Program-made: the position numbers and the translations under genes
Notes under the pieces: model-generated
What the model was told of the DNA's origin: nothing
Databases searched by the model: none
What the model saw: the letters and a program-made list of their open reading frames with translations, nothing else
In this document: positions 7,555 to 16,235 of the stretch, in pieces
Layout of the letters: every line of letters begins with the position of its first letter
How positions within the stretch are numbered: the stretch's first letter is position 1
Assembly (NCBI GenBank): GCA_002347265.1
Contig: DDYB01000011.1
Span: 86,985 to 150,984, forward strand
DNA from: Desulfobacteraceae bacterium UBA2245
GTDB taxonomy: Bacteria; Desulfobacterota; Desulfobacteria; Desulfobacterales; UBA2245
Direction of reading: 5' to 3'
Length of the DNA stretch: 64,000 nt

Positions 7555-9197
7555 AGATCATCCCCCTGGGCGGACTGGGCGAAATCGGTTTGAACATGAT
7601 GGTCGTCGAATACCGGGACAGCATTCTGGTGATCGACGCGGGTCTGATGTTTCCCGAAGATTACATGCTGGGCGTGGACTTCGTCATTCCGGACATGGAA
7701 TATCTCCGGCAGAACCGCCACCGGATCGCCGGCGTGGTTTTAACCCATGCCCATGAGGATCACATCGGCGCCCTGCCCTATCTGCTGCGGGACCTTCAGG
7801 TTCCGGTCTACGGCACCGCGTTCACCCTGGGAATGGTCCGGCACAGGCTCGAAGAACATGAGCTGCTGGCCCAGGCCCGGCTGTTTGAGATATCCCCCCG
7901 GCAAAGCCTGAAGCTGGGCGTCTTTGATCTGGAATTCATCCGGGTGTGCCACAGCGTGGTGGACGGCGTCGGCATTATCATTCACACGCCCCTGGGTTTG
8001 ATCGTTCATACCGGCGACTTTAAAATCAACCACACGTCCATCGACGGGATGCTCACCGATGTGAGCAAATTCGCCAGAGCCGGAGAAGCAGGCGTTCTGG
8101 CCCTGCTGTCGGATTCCACCAACGTGGAAAAAGAAGGCTACACCATTTCGGACAAGCAGATCGGCGAAACCTTCGAGGACATCATCGACAACAGCACGGG
8201 ACGGGTGATCGTCGCCCTGTTCGCCTCCAACATCGCCCGGATTCAGCAGATCATCGACATCGCCCGGAAAACCGGATGCAGGGTCATCATCAACGGCCGC
8301 AGCATTGAGATCAGCGTCAGCATCGCCAAATCCCTGGGCTATCTGCAGATTCCGGAAGGGATGGAAATCGGCATCGACCAGGTCAAGCATTTTCCGGAAG
8401 AACGCATCGTCATCATCACCACCGGAAGCCAGGGTGAACCGATGTCGGCCCTGGTGCGAATGGCCATGGGATATCACAAGCAGATCAAGATCCAGGCCGA
8501 TGACACCGTGGTCTTTTCGTCCAAATTCATTCCCGGAAACGAAAAGGCCATTGCCAACATCATCAACAAGCTTTACAAGCTCGGCGCCGACGTCATTTAC
8601 GAAAAAATCTCCGCGATTCATGTTTCCGGCCATGCGTTCCGGGAAGAGCTCAAGATGATGATTCACCTGACCCGACCCCGGCATTTCATTCCCATTCACG
8701 GAGAATACCGTCATCTGCTGCTTCACAGCCGCCTGGCCGGCCAGGTGGGCATCCCTTCCGAGCGGATTCTGCTGGCCGAGAACGGCCAGGTGATTGAATT
8801 TGACGAAACCGGGGGGAGGATTCAAGGCAGCGTGACGACCGGCCGCATCCTGGTCGACGGCAAAGGCGTCGGCGATGTGGGGAAAAGCGTTTTAAAGGAA
8901 CGCCACGTGCTTTCACAGGACGGGCTGGTGGTGGTCAACATGGCTTTTGACCGGGAAACCGGAATCGTGATATACGGACCGGAGATCGTCTCCCGCGGAT
9001 TTGTCTTTGAAAGCGAAACCGGGCATCTTCTGGAAGACGCCAAGCAGGTGATTCTGGAAATCGTCGGCAAGACGGACGCCGACGTTCCGGACCGGATTGA
9101 AAAGATCCGGGCCGCCATGCAGACGGTTCTGAAAAAATATTTTTATTTTGCCATCCGTCGCCGGCCGGTGATCCTGCCGTTCATTCTGGAGGTATAA
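7548..9197 (+). CDS. rnj: Ribonuclease J
   Basis: The 549-residue protein has the beta-lactamase/beta-CASP ribonuclease J pattern: GGLGEIGLNM near the start, the zinc motif THAHEDHIGALPYL, HTGDFKINHTSIDG, a beta-CASP part (TGSQGEPMSALVRMA), HVSGHAFREELKMM and RHFIPIHGEYRHL. A C-terminal domain follows. RNase J combines 5'-3' exonuclease and endonuclease activity in mRNA decay and rRNA maturation. It starts at GTG 7548 inside the end of plsC. The length matches typical RNase J (550-560 aa). Confidence 0.95.
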   Translation: MLKIIPLGGLGEIGLNMMVVEYRDSILVIDAGLMFPEDYMLGVDFVIPDMEYLRQNRHRIAGVVLTHAHEDHIGALPYLLRDLQVPVYGTAFTLGMVRHRLEEHELLAQARLFEISPRQSLKLGVFDLEFIRVCHSVVDGVGIIIHTPLGLIVHTGDFKINHTSIDGMLTDVSKFARAGEAGVLALLSDSTNVEKEGYTISDKQIGETFEDIIDNSTGRVIVALFASNIARIQQIIDIARKTGCRVIINGRSIEISVSIAKSLGYLQIPEGMEIGIDQVKHFPEERIVIITTGSQGEPMSALVRMAMGYHKQIKIQADDTVVFSSKFIPGNEKAIANIINKLYKLGADVIYEKISAIHVSGHAFREELKMMIHLTRPRHFIPIHGEYRHLLLHSRLAGQVGIPSERILLAENGQVIEFDETGGRIQGSVTTGRILVDGKGVGDVGKSVLKERHVLSQDGLVVVNMAFDRETGIVIYGPEIVSRGFVFESETGHLLEDAKQVILEIVGKTDADVPDRIEKIRAAMQTVLKKYFYFAIRRRPVILPFILEV

Positions 9198-9240
9198 GAC
9201 GGACCGCGGAACGCACCGAACCCGAAAACGCACTTTGATT

Positions 9241-11415
9241 ATGCCCAAAAACATGCGCAAAGAGATTATCGGCATCGTTGTCTTTTTCCTGGTTATTTTC
9301 TGCCTGATCAGCCTGCTTTCCTACAGCCCGGACGACCCCTCCTTTCTGTATGCCGGCGCCGGCGAAAAAACGCACAATCTGTTCGGCGTGGTCGGCGCCC
9401 ATCTTTCGGGCCTGCTGATCGGTCTGTTCGGTCTGGGCGCCTTCTGGATTCCCGTTCTGCTTCTGCTGATCTGCCTTCATATTTTCGGAGATCATCCGGG
9501 CCACGCCATCTGGCTGACCGCGGGCGGCGGCCTGCTGCTGATTATCAGCACCGGAAGTCTGCTGGCCTTTCAGCAGGATCACTATGTGATTTTCGGAATC
9601 CGGTTTACCTCGGGCGGTCTGGTCGGACTTCCGTTAAAATCGCTCCTTGCCAAGTACACCAATGTGGCCGGCGGCACGATGACCATGATCGTTATCTGGA
9701 TCATCGGCCTGATTCTGGCCACCGGCTTTTCGATGATGCAGTTCATTCGATACACGTCGTCATCGGCGGTTCGGGTGCCCGGCAAGTTCAAAAATTTTTC
9801 CCTGATGTGGAAAGAACGCCGGCGAAAAACGCAGAAACGATCCGAAGAAAAAAAGCAAAAAACAGCCGCTGACGCGAAGGAACCCCGGATCGCCATCAGA
9901 GCCCCGGCGCCAAGGCCCATCAAGGATGTTCCGGTACCCAGGCAGGAAGTGTTTCCTTTCATGAAAGAGACGGACAAGGATGGATTTCAGCTGCCTTCCG
10001 TCGCCTTTCTGGAGGTTTCCGAACCGGTTCAGACAACGGCCAACGACGAGAACCTCCGCATGCAGTCCAGGCTGCTGGAAAAAAAGCTGGAAGATTTCGG
10101 CGTTCAAGGCAAGGTTTCCGCGGTCATTCCCGGGCCTGTGGTCACCACCTTTGAATACGAACCCGCCTCGGGAGTTAAGATCAACAAGGTTGCCAATCTT
10201 TCCGACGATCTGGCCCTGACCCTGCGGGCGATCAGCATTCGCATCGTCGCACCGATTCCCGGAAAGGCCGCCATCGGAATCGAAATTCCCAATGCCGTCC
10301 GCGACATCGTCCGTTTCCGGGACATCATTGTATCCGAGTCATTTCAGAAATCCAAATCCAGGCTGACCCTGTGCCTGGGCAAAGACATCGAAGGCCGCCC
10401 CGTCACCGCCGAACTGGAACGCATGCCGCATCTTCTGATCGCCGGCGCCACGGGCACCGGAAAAAGCGTCGCCCTCAACACCATGATCTGCAGCCTTCTG
10501 TACAAATCAACGCCGACGGATGTAAAATTCATCATGGTGGACCCCAAGCGCATCGAGCTTTCCATGTATAACGGCATTCCCCATCTGATCACCCCCGTTG
10601 TCACGGATGTCAAGAAAGCCACCCACGCCCTTTACTGGGCGGTGAAGGAAATGGAAAGGCGCTATGAACTGCTTTCCGAAAAAAAAGCAAAAAACATCGC
10701 CCAGTACAACCAGAAGATCGAAAAGGAAACGCCCGGCTCCGAGGAACCGCCTTTGGCAAAGCTCCCCTTTATCGTGATTATCATCGATGAGCTGGCCGAC
10801 CTGATGATGGTGGCATCCCGGGATGTGGAGGTTGCCTTGACGCGTCTGGCGCAGATGGCCAGAGCGGCCGGCATCCATCTGATTCTCGCGACCCAGAGGC
10901 CTTCGGTGGACGTCCTCACCGGAATCATCAAGGCCAACTTTCCGACGCGCCTGACATTTCAGGTCTCTTCCAAAACCGATTCGCGCACCATCATTGACGC
11001 CAACGGCGCCGAAAATCTTCTCGGAAACGGCGACATGCTGTTTCTGCCCCCGGGAACAGGCCGCCTGCAACGGATTCACGGCGCCTATATTTCAGAGCCC
11101 GAAATCACCCAGATTACGGAATTCCTCAAGAAACAGGCTCCGCCGGATTACGACGCCAGCGTGATCACGCCGCAGGAAACCGATCAGGAAGATCCTTCAG
11201 ATCCGGAAGCGCACGATGAGCGTTACGACGACGCCGTGGCGCTGGTGACCCGAACGCGCCAGGCCTCAATTTCAATGGTTCAGCGGCACCTGAGAATCGG
11301 TTACAATCGTGCTGCCAGAATTATCGAAATGATGGAAAAGGAAGGAATCGTCGGACCGTCCGACGGCGCCAAAACCAGAGAGGTTCTGGTTCAGGGATAT
11401 GATGATATGGATTGA
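9241..11415 (+). CDS. ftsK: DNA translocase FtsK
   Basis: The 724-residue protein has four hydrophobic segments in the first 180 residues. A linker follows, then the motor with Walker A GATGTGKS (about residue 402) and Walker B IIIDELADL (about 512), an ILATQRPSVDVLTG motif, and a C-terminal winged-helix gamma domain (ISMVQRHLRIGYNRAARIIE). It pumps DNA at the division septum and, through gamma, recognises KOPS sites. ATG 9241 is preferred; a TTG six bases earlier is also in frame. It ends 98 bp before a strong inverted repeat at 11513. The linker is shorter than in E. coli FtsK, as in SpoIIIE-type proteins. Confidence 0.95.
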   Translation: MPKNMRKEIIGIVVFFLVIFCLISLLSYSPDDPSFLYAGAGEKTHNLFGVVGAHLSGLLIGLFGLGAFWIPVLLLLICLHIFGDHPGHAIWLTAGGGLLLIISTGSLLAFQQDHYVIFGIRFTSGGLVGLPLKSLLAKYTNVAGGTMTMIVIWIIGLILATGFSMMQFIRYTSSSAVRVPGKFKNFSLMWKERRRKTQKRSEEKKQKTAADAKEPRIAIRAPAPRPIKDVPVPRQEVFPFMKETDKDGFQLPSVAFLEVSEPVQTTANDENLRMQSRLLEKKLEDFGVQGKVSAVIPGPVVTTFEYEPASGVKINKVANLSDDLALTLRAISIRIVAPIPGKAAIGIEIPNAVRDIVRFRDIIVSESFQKSKSRLTLCLGKDIEGRPVTAELERMPHLLIAGATGTGKSVALNTMICSLLYKSTPTDVKFIMVDPKRIELSMYNGIPHLITPVVTDVKKATHALYWAVKEMERRYELLSEKKAKNIAQYNQKIEKETPGSEEPPLAKLPFIVIIIDELADLMMVASRDVEVALTRLAQMARAAGIHLILATQRPSVDVLTGIIKANFPTRLTFQVSSKTDSRTIIDANGAENLLGNGDMLFLPPGTGRLQRIHGAYISEPEITQITEFLKKQAPPDYDASVITPQETDQEDPSDPEAHDERYDDAVALVTRTRQASISMVQRHLRIGYNRAARIIEMMEKEGIVGPSDGAKTREVLVQGYDDMD

Positions 11416-11512
11416 GTATTTCTATTCAAACGCGTCCGCTTGCGGCTGCCCGGAAGCGTGCTCCGTCCTGAAAAACGGCGGGTTGAAAAAAAGAGGCCTG
11501 AAGATTTAAAAT

Positions 11513-11543
11513 GGAAAAGGCGGCAAGCGGTGCCGCCTTTTCC
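11513..11543. terminator. Bidirectional terminator between ftsK and hsp20
   Basis: A perfect 13-bp stem (GGAAAAGGCGGCA with its complement) has a 5-nt loop, between the convergent ends of ftsK and hsp20. The arms themselves carry AAAA/TTTT, which could serve as the U-tract in both directions. Confidence 0.75.
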
Positions 11544-11583
11544 GGTTGCTGTGCAGCCCCGTTCCCGCAGGCGTTTCAACCGA

Positions 11584-12033
11584 TCAGGTTACGTCGATGG
11601 ATATCTGTTTGGGCTTCTTTGCCTCGGATTTGGGGACTTCGATCTTCAACACGCCATCCTTGAAACCGGCCTTGATGCTTTCCGGATTCACATCGGTCGG
11701 CAAGGAAAAAGACCGTTGAAAACTGCCGAAGCTTCTCTCCCTCCGGTAATAATTCTCCTCCTTTACCTCGCTGTCTACCGAACGCTCCCCCTTGATCGTC
11801 AGAATATTGTCCTTGACCTCGATGGATATATCCTCCTTTTTCACGCCGGGAAGTTCGGCGGTGACCACGATGGCGTTTTCCGTATCGCAGATATCGACCA
11901 TCGGACGCCATGCGCCGAGCGAAAGGTCATCTCCTTCGGCGGTTTTTCTGGGGAAAACATCGTTAAACAAACGGTTGATGTTGCTCTGCAGGTTAATGAG
12001 TCCTCCATAAGGTTCCCAACGAATCAGCGACAT
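11584..12033 (-). CDS. Small heat-shock protein Hsp20
   Basis: The 149-residue chaperone has an N-terminal arm (MSLIRWEPYGGLINLQSNINRLF) typical of bacterial Hsp20 proteins. The alpha-crystallin domain follows (IVVTAELPGVKKEDISIEVK, RSFGSFQRSFSLP, GFKDGVLKIEVPK), ending in the usual short tail. Such proteins hold unfolding proteins for ATP-dependent refolding. A strong AGGGAGGTGA precedes ATG 12033. No CIRCE-like element is seen upstream. The 147-bp dispersed element begins 56 bp upstream, so the promoter must lie in that gap or inside the element. Confidence 0.93.
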   Translation of the reverse strand: MSLIRWEPYGGLINLQSNINRLFNDVFPRKTAEGDDLSLGAWRPMVDICDTENAIVVTAELPGVKKEDISIEVKDNILTIKGERSVDSEVKEENYYRRERSFGSFQRSFSLPTDVNPESIKAGFKDGVLKIEVPKSEAKKPKQISIDVT

Positions 12034-12088
12034 AATTTCACCTCCCTTTTTTGTTTGATGGAATTGAAATCAAACTCCATATGATTTA

Positions 12089-12235
12089 GCAGGCTGTTGA
12101 AAAACTGCGCCTGAGGCCGCCGTTCAGCGTTGCGCGGCTTCCGCCAATGCTCACATATGCTTGAATATGCTGCGCTTGTCGTATCGCCGCGCGCCTTGCC
12201 TGACGGCCTGATTCTTGTTTTTCAACACCCTGTTA
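12089..12235 (+). repeat. Dispersed 147-bp element, full copy
   Basis: The left end reads AGCAGGCTGTTGAAAAACTG and the right end, reverse-complemented, TAACAGGGTGTTGAAAAACA: near-perfect inverted ends of about 19 bp. The interior is the same as at 36572-36718 apart from about eight substitutions, and a third partial copy opens the window. It carries no gene. The ends resemble those of transposase-dependent insertion sequences, so a non-autonomous MITE-like element is likely. Confidence 0.75.
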
Positions 12236-12741
12236 GAACTATAATCAACACGAACAGGGCGTTGATCGTTCAGTCGCGCGTCACTGGAGCGGCGCATTTT
12301 CGAAAACCATCCGTTGCGTGAAATCGAAACAAGGGTCGATCATGTTCCGGAGCAGATGCGGCGATAAGCGCCTTACGGTGGACGGCGCGCTGCCGGAAGA
12401 CAGGGCGTCGACGATACACTTTCATCCGGAGGATTCCGGCGGCAAATCAGATGAAGACGATCAGAGACTCAATCCAACCTCAGACTTTCGCGGGCGGCAT
12501 CGAACGAATGACGCCCCTGCATCCGCGACGGATCAGAATGCCCGATTGTATGGATAGGGGGAAGAACAACGAGCTGAGCTTTGCTGCATTGAGCGTGCAT
12601 TGAAGGCAGGAAAGTTTTTTTCTTTTACAATCTCTGCTCGGGCCGGGACAGGCCTTAGAGAGCCGGGCGCCTTTAAACAAAGAAAAACATTCCCCGCGCA
12701 GAACAAACCGGAAGGATGGATCGGAACGCCGGCCATTCCGA
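12236..12741. other. Intergenic region without recognisable gene
   Basis: About 500 bp between the dispersed element and the small Cys-rich protein gene. Only short frames on both strands are open, without ribosome-binding sites or recognisable motifs. It may be a decayed gene or relic; I see nothing I can name. Confidence 0.4.
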
Positions 12742-12936
12742 CTATACCGCGGCCCGGCTGTTAATGCTGAATCGTCCCTCGTCGGAGTAATCGATCGCGG
12801 AAGAAATTTCCGATTCCCCCCCCTCTTTAAAAGACAGGTAAAGCTCCTGAACGGCCTGCAGCATACGGCAATCTTTAAAGCATCGATCCTTTGATTGATT
12901 TCTCATCGAGCATCTTTTGCAGGGAGAAGCTATCAT
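12742..12936 (-). CDS. Small cysteine-motif protein, 64 aa
   Basis: I chose ATG 12936 because GGAGG lies 6 nt upstream; the longer in-frame TTG start at 12978 lacks one. The product begins MIASPCKRCSMRNQ and has four cysteines in a C-X2-C-X9-C-X3-C pattern (CKRC ... CFKDC) that could bind zinc. A helix (MLQAVQELYLSF) and a short tail follow. No family recognised. It is a lone minus-strand gene with the TATAGGGG motif cluster upstream. Confidence 0.55.
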   Translation of the reverse strand: MIASPCKRCSMRNQSKDRCFKDCRMLQAVQELYLSFKEGGESEISSAIDYSDEGRFSINSRAAV

Positions 12937-13038
12937 GGGCATCCTCCATTCTCTAAGGGATTCAATAAATGACTTCAAAGGCGTTTATTTTTTATCCGAG
13001 GTTGTTGAATTTCTTTTAGCACTATTTAAAAGCGATTG

Positions 13039-13108
13039 TATATAGGGGAAGGTGCTCAATTTATATAGGGGAAAATCCCATGAAGCGTGACTCTATAGGG
13101 GGAAAAAT
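13039..13108. repeat. Three spaced TATAGGGG-A motifs
   Basis: TATATAGGGGAA (13039-13050), TATATAGGGGAAAAT (13062-13076) and TCTATAGGGGGAAAAAT (13092-13108) recur at 23- and 30-bp steps between two divergent genes. They could be binding sites of a regulator or a short degenerate tandem repeat. Confidence 0.45.
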
Positions 13109-13249
13109 CTCAAAAATGAAAATCGGATTCAAATTCCTATGAGAAATTTTCGAGCCGCATTCAAACCGGTTCATCGAACATCGTTGCATCAGCCGGCCAA
13201 ACGTTTTAAAATATGACCCTGATAATTTCCTATGGGAGTTTTATGCCGA

Positions 13250-13936
13250 ATGGTTCCACTCAAAATGAAAATCATGGACGATCTCTGGCAGGTTGCGGGA
13301 GACGGATTCACCGCTCCCGAAGATGCGGCGGGCTATCTGATTCGATTCGGAAAATCCGCAGCCCTGATCGATGCGGGAACGGGAAAGCGCCATGACCGGC
13401 TGGTTCGGAACATCTCCGCATGCCTGCCGCCTGAAACAGGAATTGAGTGCCTTTTCCTGACCCACTGCCATTACGATCATGCCGGAGGCGCGGGGGGCAT
13501 TCGAAACCATTACGGCTGCAGGATTGTCGCGCACGCCCATGATGCGGTCTTTCTTGAAGCGGGCGACGGTTTAACCACGGCGGCAAAATGGTACGGCGCC
13601 GTACAGGACAAAATTGCGATCGATCAAAAGATCCATGCCGAAGAGGCTGAATTTGCGGTGGGAGATGGGCGTATCACGGCTTATTTCTGCCCGGGCCACT
13701 CTCCGGGATCTCTGGTTTATACGGCCGAGTTAAACGGATTCAGGGTTCTCTTCGGGCAGGACGTCCACGGCCCCCTGCACAGGGATCTGAAATCCGACGC
13801 CCGGGCCTATGCAGGGTCGCTCGAATTTCTTTTAAGCCTGAACGCCGACATACTCTGCGAGGGTCATTTTGGAGTTTTCCGGGGAAAAGAATCGGTTCGA
13901 AGATTTATTTCTTCCTACCTGCCCGGACGCGTCTGA
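13250..13936 (+). CDS. MBL-fold metallo-hydrolase
   Basis: The 228-residue protein (ATG 13250, with GGGAG 11 nt upstream; an in-frame ATG at 13232 is an alternative) has the metallo-beta-lactamase fold. Metal ligands THCHYDHAGG are near residue 70, followed by YFCPGHSPGSLVY and a closing EGHFGVF. The pattern fits soluble glyoxalase II/hydrolase-type members, which cut thioesters or lactones; the substrate is unknown. Upstream lies the TATAGGGG motif cluster. The neighbour at 13979 is 42 bp away on the same strand and is probably co-transcribed. Confidence 0.85.
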   Translation: MVPLKMKIMDDLWQVAGDGFTAPEDAAGYLIRFGKSAALIDAGTGKRHDRLVRNISACLPPETGIECLFLTHCHYDHAGGAGGIRNHYGCRIVAHAHDAVFLEAGDGLTTAAKWYGAVQDKIAIDQKIHAEEAEFAVGDGRITAYFCPGHSPGSLVYTAELNGFRVLFGQDVHGPLHRDLKSDARAYAGSLEFLLSLNADILCEGHFGVFRGKESVRRFISSYLPGRV

Positions 13937-13978
13937 AACAAAACGGCACATCAACGCATCAAGCAGGGAGATTTGCAA

Positions 13979-15160
13979 ATGAGGCCCGGTTTACGGTATT
14001 TCGCGGCAAGCTTCGTGATATTCTGCTCGGGACTTTTATTCCCGTTCCAACAGGCTTCCGGGGCTGATACGGATTGCTGGACGCGCTATTTCGGCGAGCC
14101 CGGCAGCGTCATCACGGATGTTGTTTCCAATCCACAGGGAATATGGATTGCCGGGCGCATTGCAGAAGAAGGATCCAGCCCGACGCTCTGGATCGCGTTG
14201 CTGGATTCGAAGAGCCGGGTTCAATGGCAGCAACGGCTTCCGGCCACAGGGTACCAGCTGTATCCCAGACTGTCCTCGAGCCTTGAGAGCATGTGGGTGA
14301 TCGCCGAAACACCCCTGCCCTCCGTACCCGCACCCGGCGGCGGGTCTTTAACTTCAAGCCAGGTCTGGATCGGAAAAATAAACCTCAATGGTCAGTTGAT
14401 CGGTCAGCAGACGCTGGCTCCCCATCGGGTCAATACCGTACAGGCAGCATCCGGCATCGAGGATGGCGGCGTCCTGCTGGCCGGGCTTGTCGAAACCGGC
14501 GCGGATATGCACAGCAGGGGATGGATCGCTCAGCTGGACAGAGAGGGAAAACTGATCCGGCAGCAGATTCTGCCGCAGGTCTCCTGGCTTTCATGCCTGA
14601 AGAAGATGGATGCAGATCAATGGCTGATTGCGGGCACAGCGCATGAAAAAGAGGGGGGTCAACGGCCCTGGCTGGCTGTTGTCAACCGAAGGGGCGATAT
14701 CCAGCAATCCTGGAAACCGGATATTCAGGGCTTCTGCCTCTACAGCGCCCTGGCGGTTTCAAACGACTTCTGGCTTGCGGGTGAATGGACCGCCGCCCGA
14801 AGCGGGGCAGGATTGATCCGCATGGATCGAACCAGCGGGCTCGTCACGGAGTATTCCGCAACCGGATTTTCCGTGCTGCGGTTGCTCGCCGTTGAACCGC
14901 GCGGCCTGCTTGCAGGCGGGAACGGCATGGGCGAAAATCAGCCGGCCGCGCCCGAAAGCGCTCCCGGCTGGTTAAGCCTGAATCCAGGGGGGATGGAGAG
15001 CCATATGTGCTCTCAGAAAATTCCTGAAGCGCCCGCCGAGGTGAGTCGTTTGAGGCACCTGCCCTGCGGCGAGCTGCACGCCTGGGTCGGCTGCATCAGG
15101 CCCATGTATATCAATCCGGACAATCCGGTTCCGCATGCTGCGCCCAAGTCCGTCAAGTAA
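13979..15160 (+). CDS. Secreted protein with WIA-LD repeats (possible beta-propeller)
   Basis: The 393-residue protein starts at ATG 13979, behind AGGGAG. A signal peptide (LRYFAASFVIFCSGLLFPF, cleaved near ASGA) is followed by repeated blades of the type W-I-A-x-L-D-x-x-G-K-L (WIALLDSKSRVQWQQ, WIGKINLNGQLIGQQ, WIAQLDREGKLIRQQ, WLAVVNRRGDIQQSW). Spacing of about 50 residues is typical of six- or seven-bladed beta-propellers. No catalytic motif is apparent. It could be an outer-surface or periplasmic binding protein. I do not recognise the family by name. Confidence 0.72.
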   Translation: MRPGLRYFAASFVIFCSGLLFPFQQASGADTDCWTRYFGEPGSVITDVVSNPQGIWIAGRIAEEGSSPTLWIALLDSKSRVQWQQRLPATGYQLYPRLSSSLESMWVIAETPLPSVPAPGGGSLTSSQVWIGKINLNGQLIGQQTLAPHRVNTVQAASGIEDGGVLLAGLVETGADMHSRGWIAQLDREGKLIRQQILPQVSWLSCLKKMDADQWLIAGTAHEKEGGQRPWLAVVNRRGDIQQSWKPDIQGFCLYSALAVSNDFWLAGEWTAARSGAGLIRMDRTSGLVTEYSATGFSVLRLLAVEPRGLLAGGNGMGENQPAAPESAPGWLSLNPGGMESHMCSQKIPEAPAEVSRLRHLPCGELHAWVGCIRPMYINPDNPVPHAAPKSVK

Positions 15161-15334
15161 TATTCCATGGCGCCGCGCGCATCTCGAACTGTGCGGAAAA
15201 AGAACCAGCAAAGCGAATTTCCTTGAAAAGAAAACGGGCTTCGTCTTATTTTTTTGGACAGCAACTACAGCGAATGCCGTCAACATGACCTTTCACAGGA
15301 GCTGAGGTGCAACAAGGCGGAACAGCGGAGAAAA

Positions 15335-15358
15335 AAAGCCCCGAAATTTCGGGGCTTT
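15335..15358 (-). terminator. Intrinsic terminator of tRNA-Leu
   Basis: A perfect 24-bp palindrome made of AAAGCCCCGAAA and its complement. Reading in the minus direction it is followed by seven T residues, the classic terminator of the tRNA gene transcribed leftwards. A second 8-bp hairpin (CGATACCG with loop GA) lies at 15364-15381, between the terminator and the tRNA. Confidence 0.85.
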
Positions 15359-15391
15359 CCGAACGATACCGGACGGTATCGGAATGTGTGG

Positions 15392-15478
15392 TGGTGCCGG
15401 AGGTCGGAATCGAACCGACATGCCCTTGCGGGCGGAGGATTTTGAGTCCTCTGCGTCTACCAGTTTCACCACTCCGGC
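15392..15478 (-). tRNA. tRNA-Leu (CAA)
   Basis: Starting with GCCGGAGTGG, the 87-nt gene folds as a class II tRNA. The acceptor stem GCCGGAG pairs with CTCCGGC. The D-arm contains AAACTGGTAGACGC. The anticodon loop CTCAAAA has anticodon CAA (reads UUG). A long variable arm (CGCCCGCAAGGGCATG) and the TTCGATTCC T-loop follow. The CCA end is encoded. A strong promoter lies just upstream and the terminator downstream, so it is an independent transcript. Confidence 0.97.
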
Positions 15479-15491
15479 GTTATTTTTCAGC

Positions 15492-15521
15492 TTTATAGGC
15501 AAAACCCTGCTGATTTGTCAA
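15492..15521 (-). promoter_or_regulatory. Sigma-70-type promoter of tRNA-Leu
   Basis: On the minus strand, TTGACA (15516-15521), an 18-nt spacer and TATAAA (15492-15497) lie 14 bp before the first tRNA base. Confidence 0.65.
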
Positions 15522-15569
15522 TACAATTGGTTTTCATTCGGACGGTTTGATCCACCCGCCGACAAACCA

Positions 15570-16235
15570 TCATCGGGAAAGCGCCGCACATATTGCTTCG
15601 GCCGGAACTGCGCCCTCCCTGAGAACATGGAGTTTGCCTGAGCTCACATCCACAACGGTGGAGCCTGCACCGCCCTTCAAAGGGCCGGCATTCAGAATCA
15701 TGTCCACGCGTTCGGCCAGGGCCGGGTCGATCCCGGAAACACTTGAACAGCCGCCGGCGCCGGAGATATTGGCGCTGGTGCCTGTAATGGGAATGCCGGC
15801 CGCTCGAACCAGAGCCGCCGCCACCGGATGGGCGGGCATCCTCACACCGATTTTCCCGGTCCCGGCCGTCAGGTTGGCAGGAAGCCCCGGAACCGCTTCC
15901 AGAACAATCGTCACGCCTCCGGGCCAGAAGGCGTCCATGATTTTGCGCGCCGCGGGCGGCACATGCCTTACCAGAAGTTCCAGCATCTCCATTCCGGATA
16001 TCAGCACGAGTATCGGTTTGGCCTTTGACCGGCCCTTGATCGCAAAAATCTTCGAAATTGCCTGCGCATTCAGGGCATCGGCGCCCAGTCCGTACAGACC
16101 GGTTGTCGGAAAAACCACCACGCCCCCCTGAAGAATGCGGTCAGCGGCCTGCCGGATCAGATCCGTTTGCGGACTGACAGGATCGATCGCGCGTATCTTC
16201 TCAGAAAGCTTTAAGTGCTCTGTCTTTCCGTTCAA
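15570..16235 (-). CDS. tsaC: L-threonylcarbamoyladenylate synthase (TsaC/Sua5/YrdC family)
   Basis: The 221-residue protein makes threonylcarbamoyl-AMP from threonine, bicarbonate and ATP for the t6A37 modification of tRNAs. It has a Sua5/YrdC core: FPTTGLYGLGADALN, KIFAIKGRSKAKPILVLI, WPGGVTIVLEA, GVRMPAHPVAAALVR and PITGTSANISG. The predicted start is a TTG that lies 35 bp inside purDE; no ATG occurs until past residue 80, so the exact start is uncertain but the family core is complete. Translation is likely coupled to the upstream gene. A second, YciO-type, paralogue lies at 34959. Confidence 0.9.
   Translation of the reverse strand: MNGKTEHLKLSEKIRAIDPVSPQTDLIRQAADRILQGGVVVFPTTGLYGLGADALNAQAISKIFAIKGRSKAKPILVLISGMEMLELLVRHVPPAARKIMDAFWPGGVTIVLEAVPGLPANLTAGTGKIGVRMPAHPVAAALVRAAGIPITGTSANISGAGGCSSVSGIDPALAERVDMILNAGPLKGGAGSTVVDVSSGKLHVLREGAVPAEAICAALSR

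Noticed and set aside
7740..8825. 361-codon minus-strand frame
   Set aside because: Antisense to RNase J; composition is His/Asp/Gly/Gln-rich shadow.
12130..12321. Plus-strand frame sharing a peptide with the frame at 36614
   Set aside because: The shared peptide (CSHMPEYAALVVSPRALPD-like) is only the translated 147-bp element; no RBS or conserved body.
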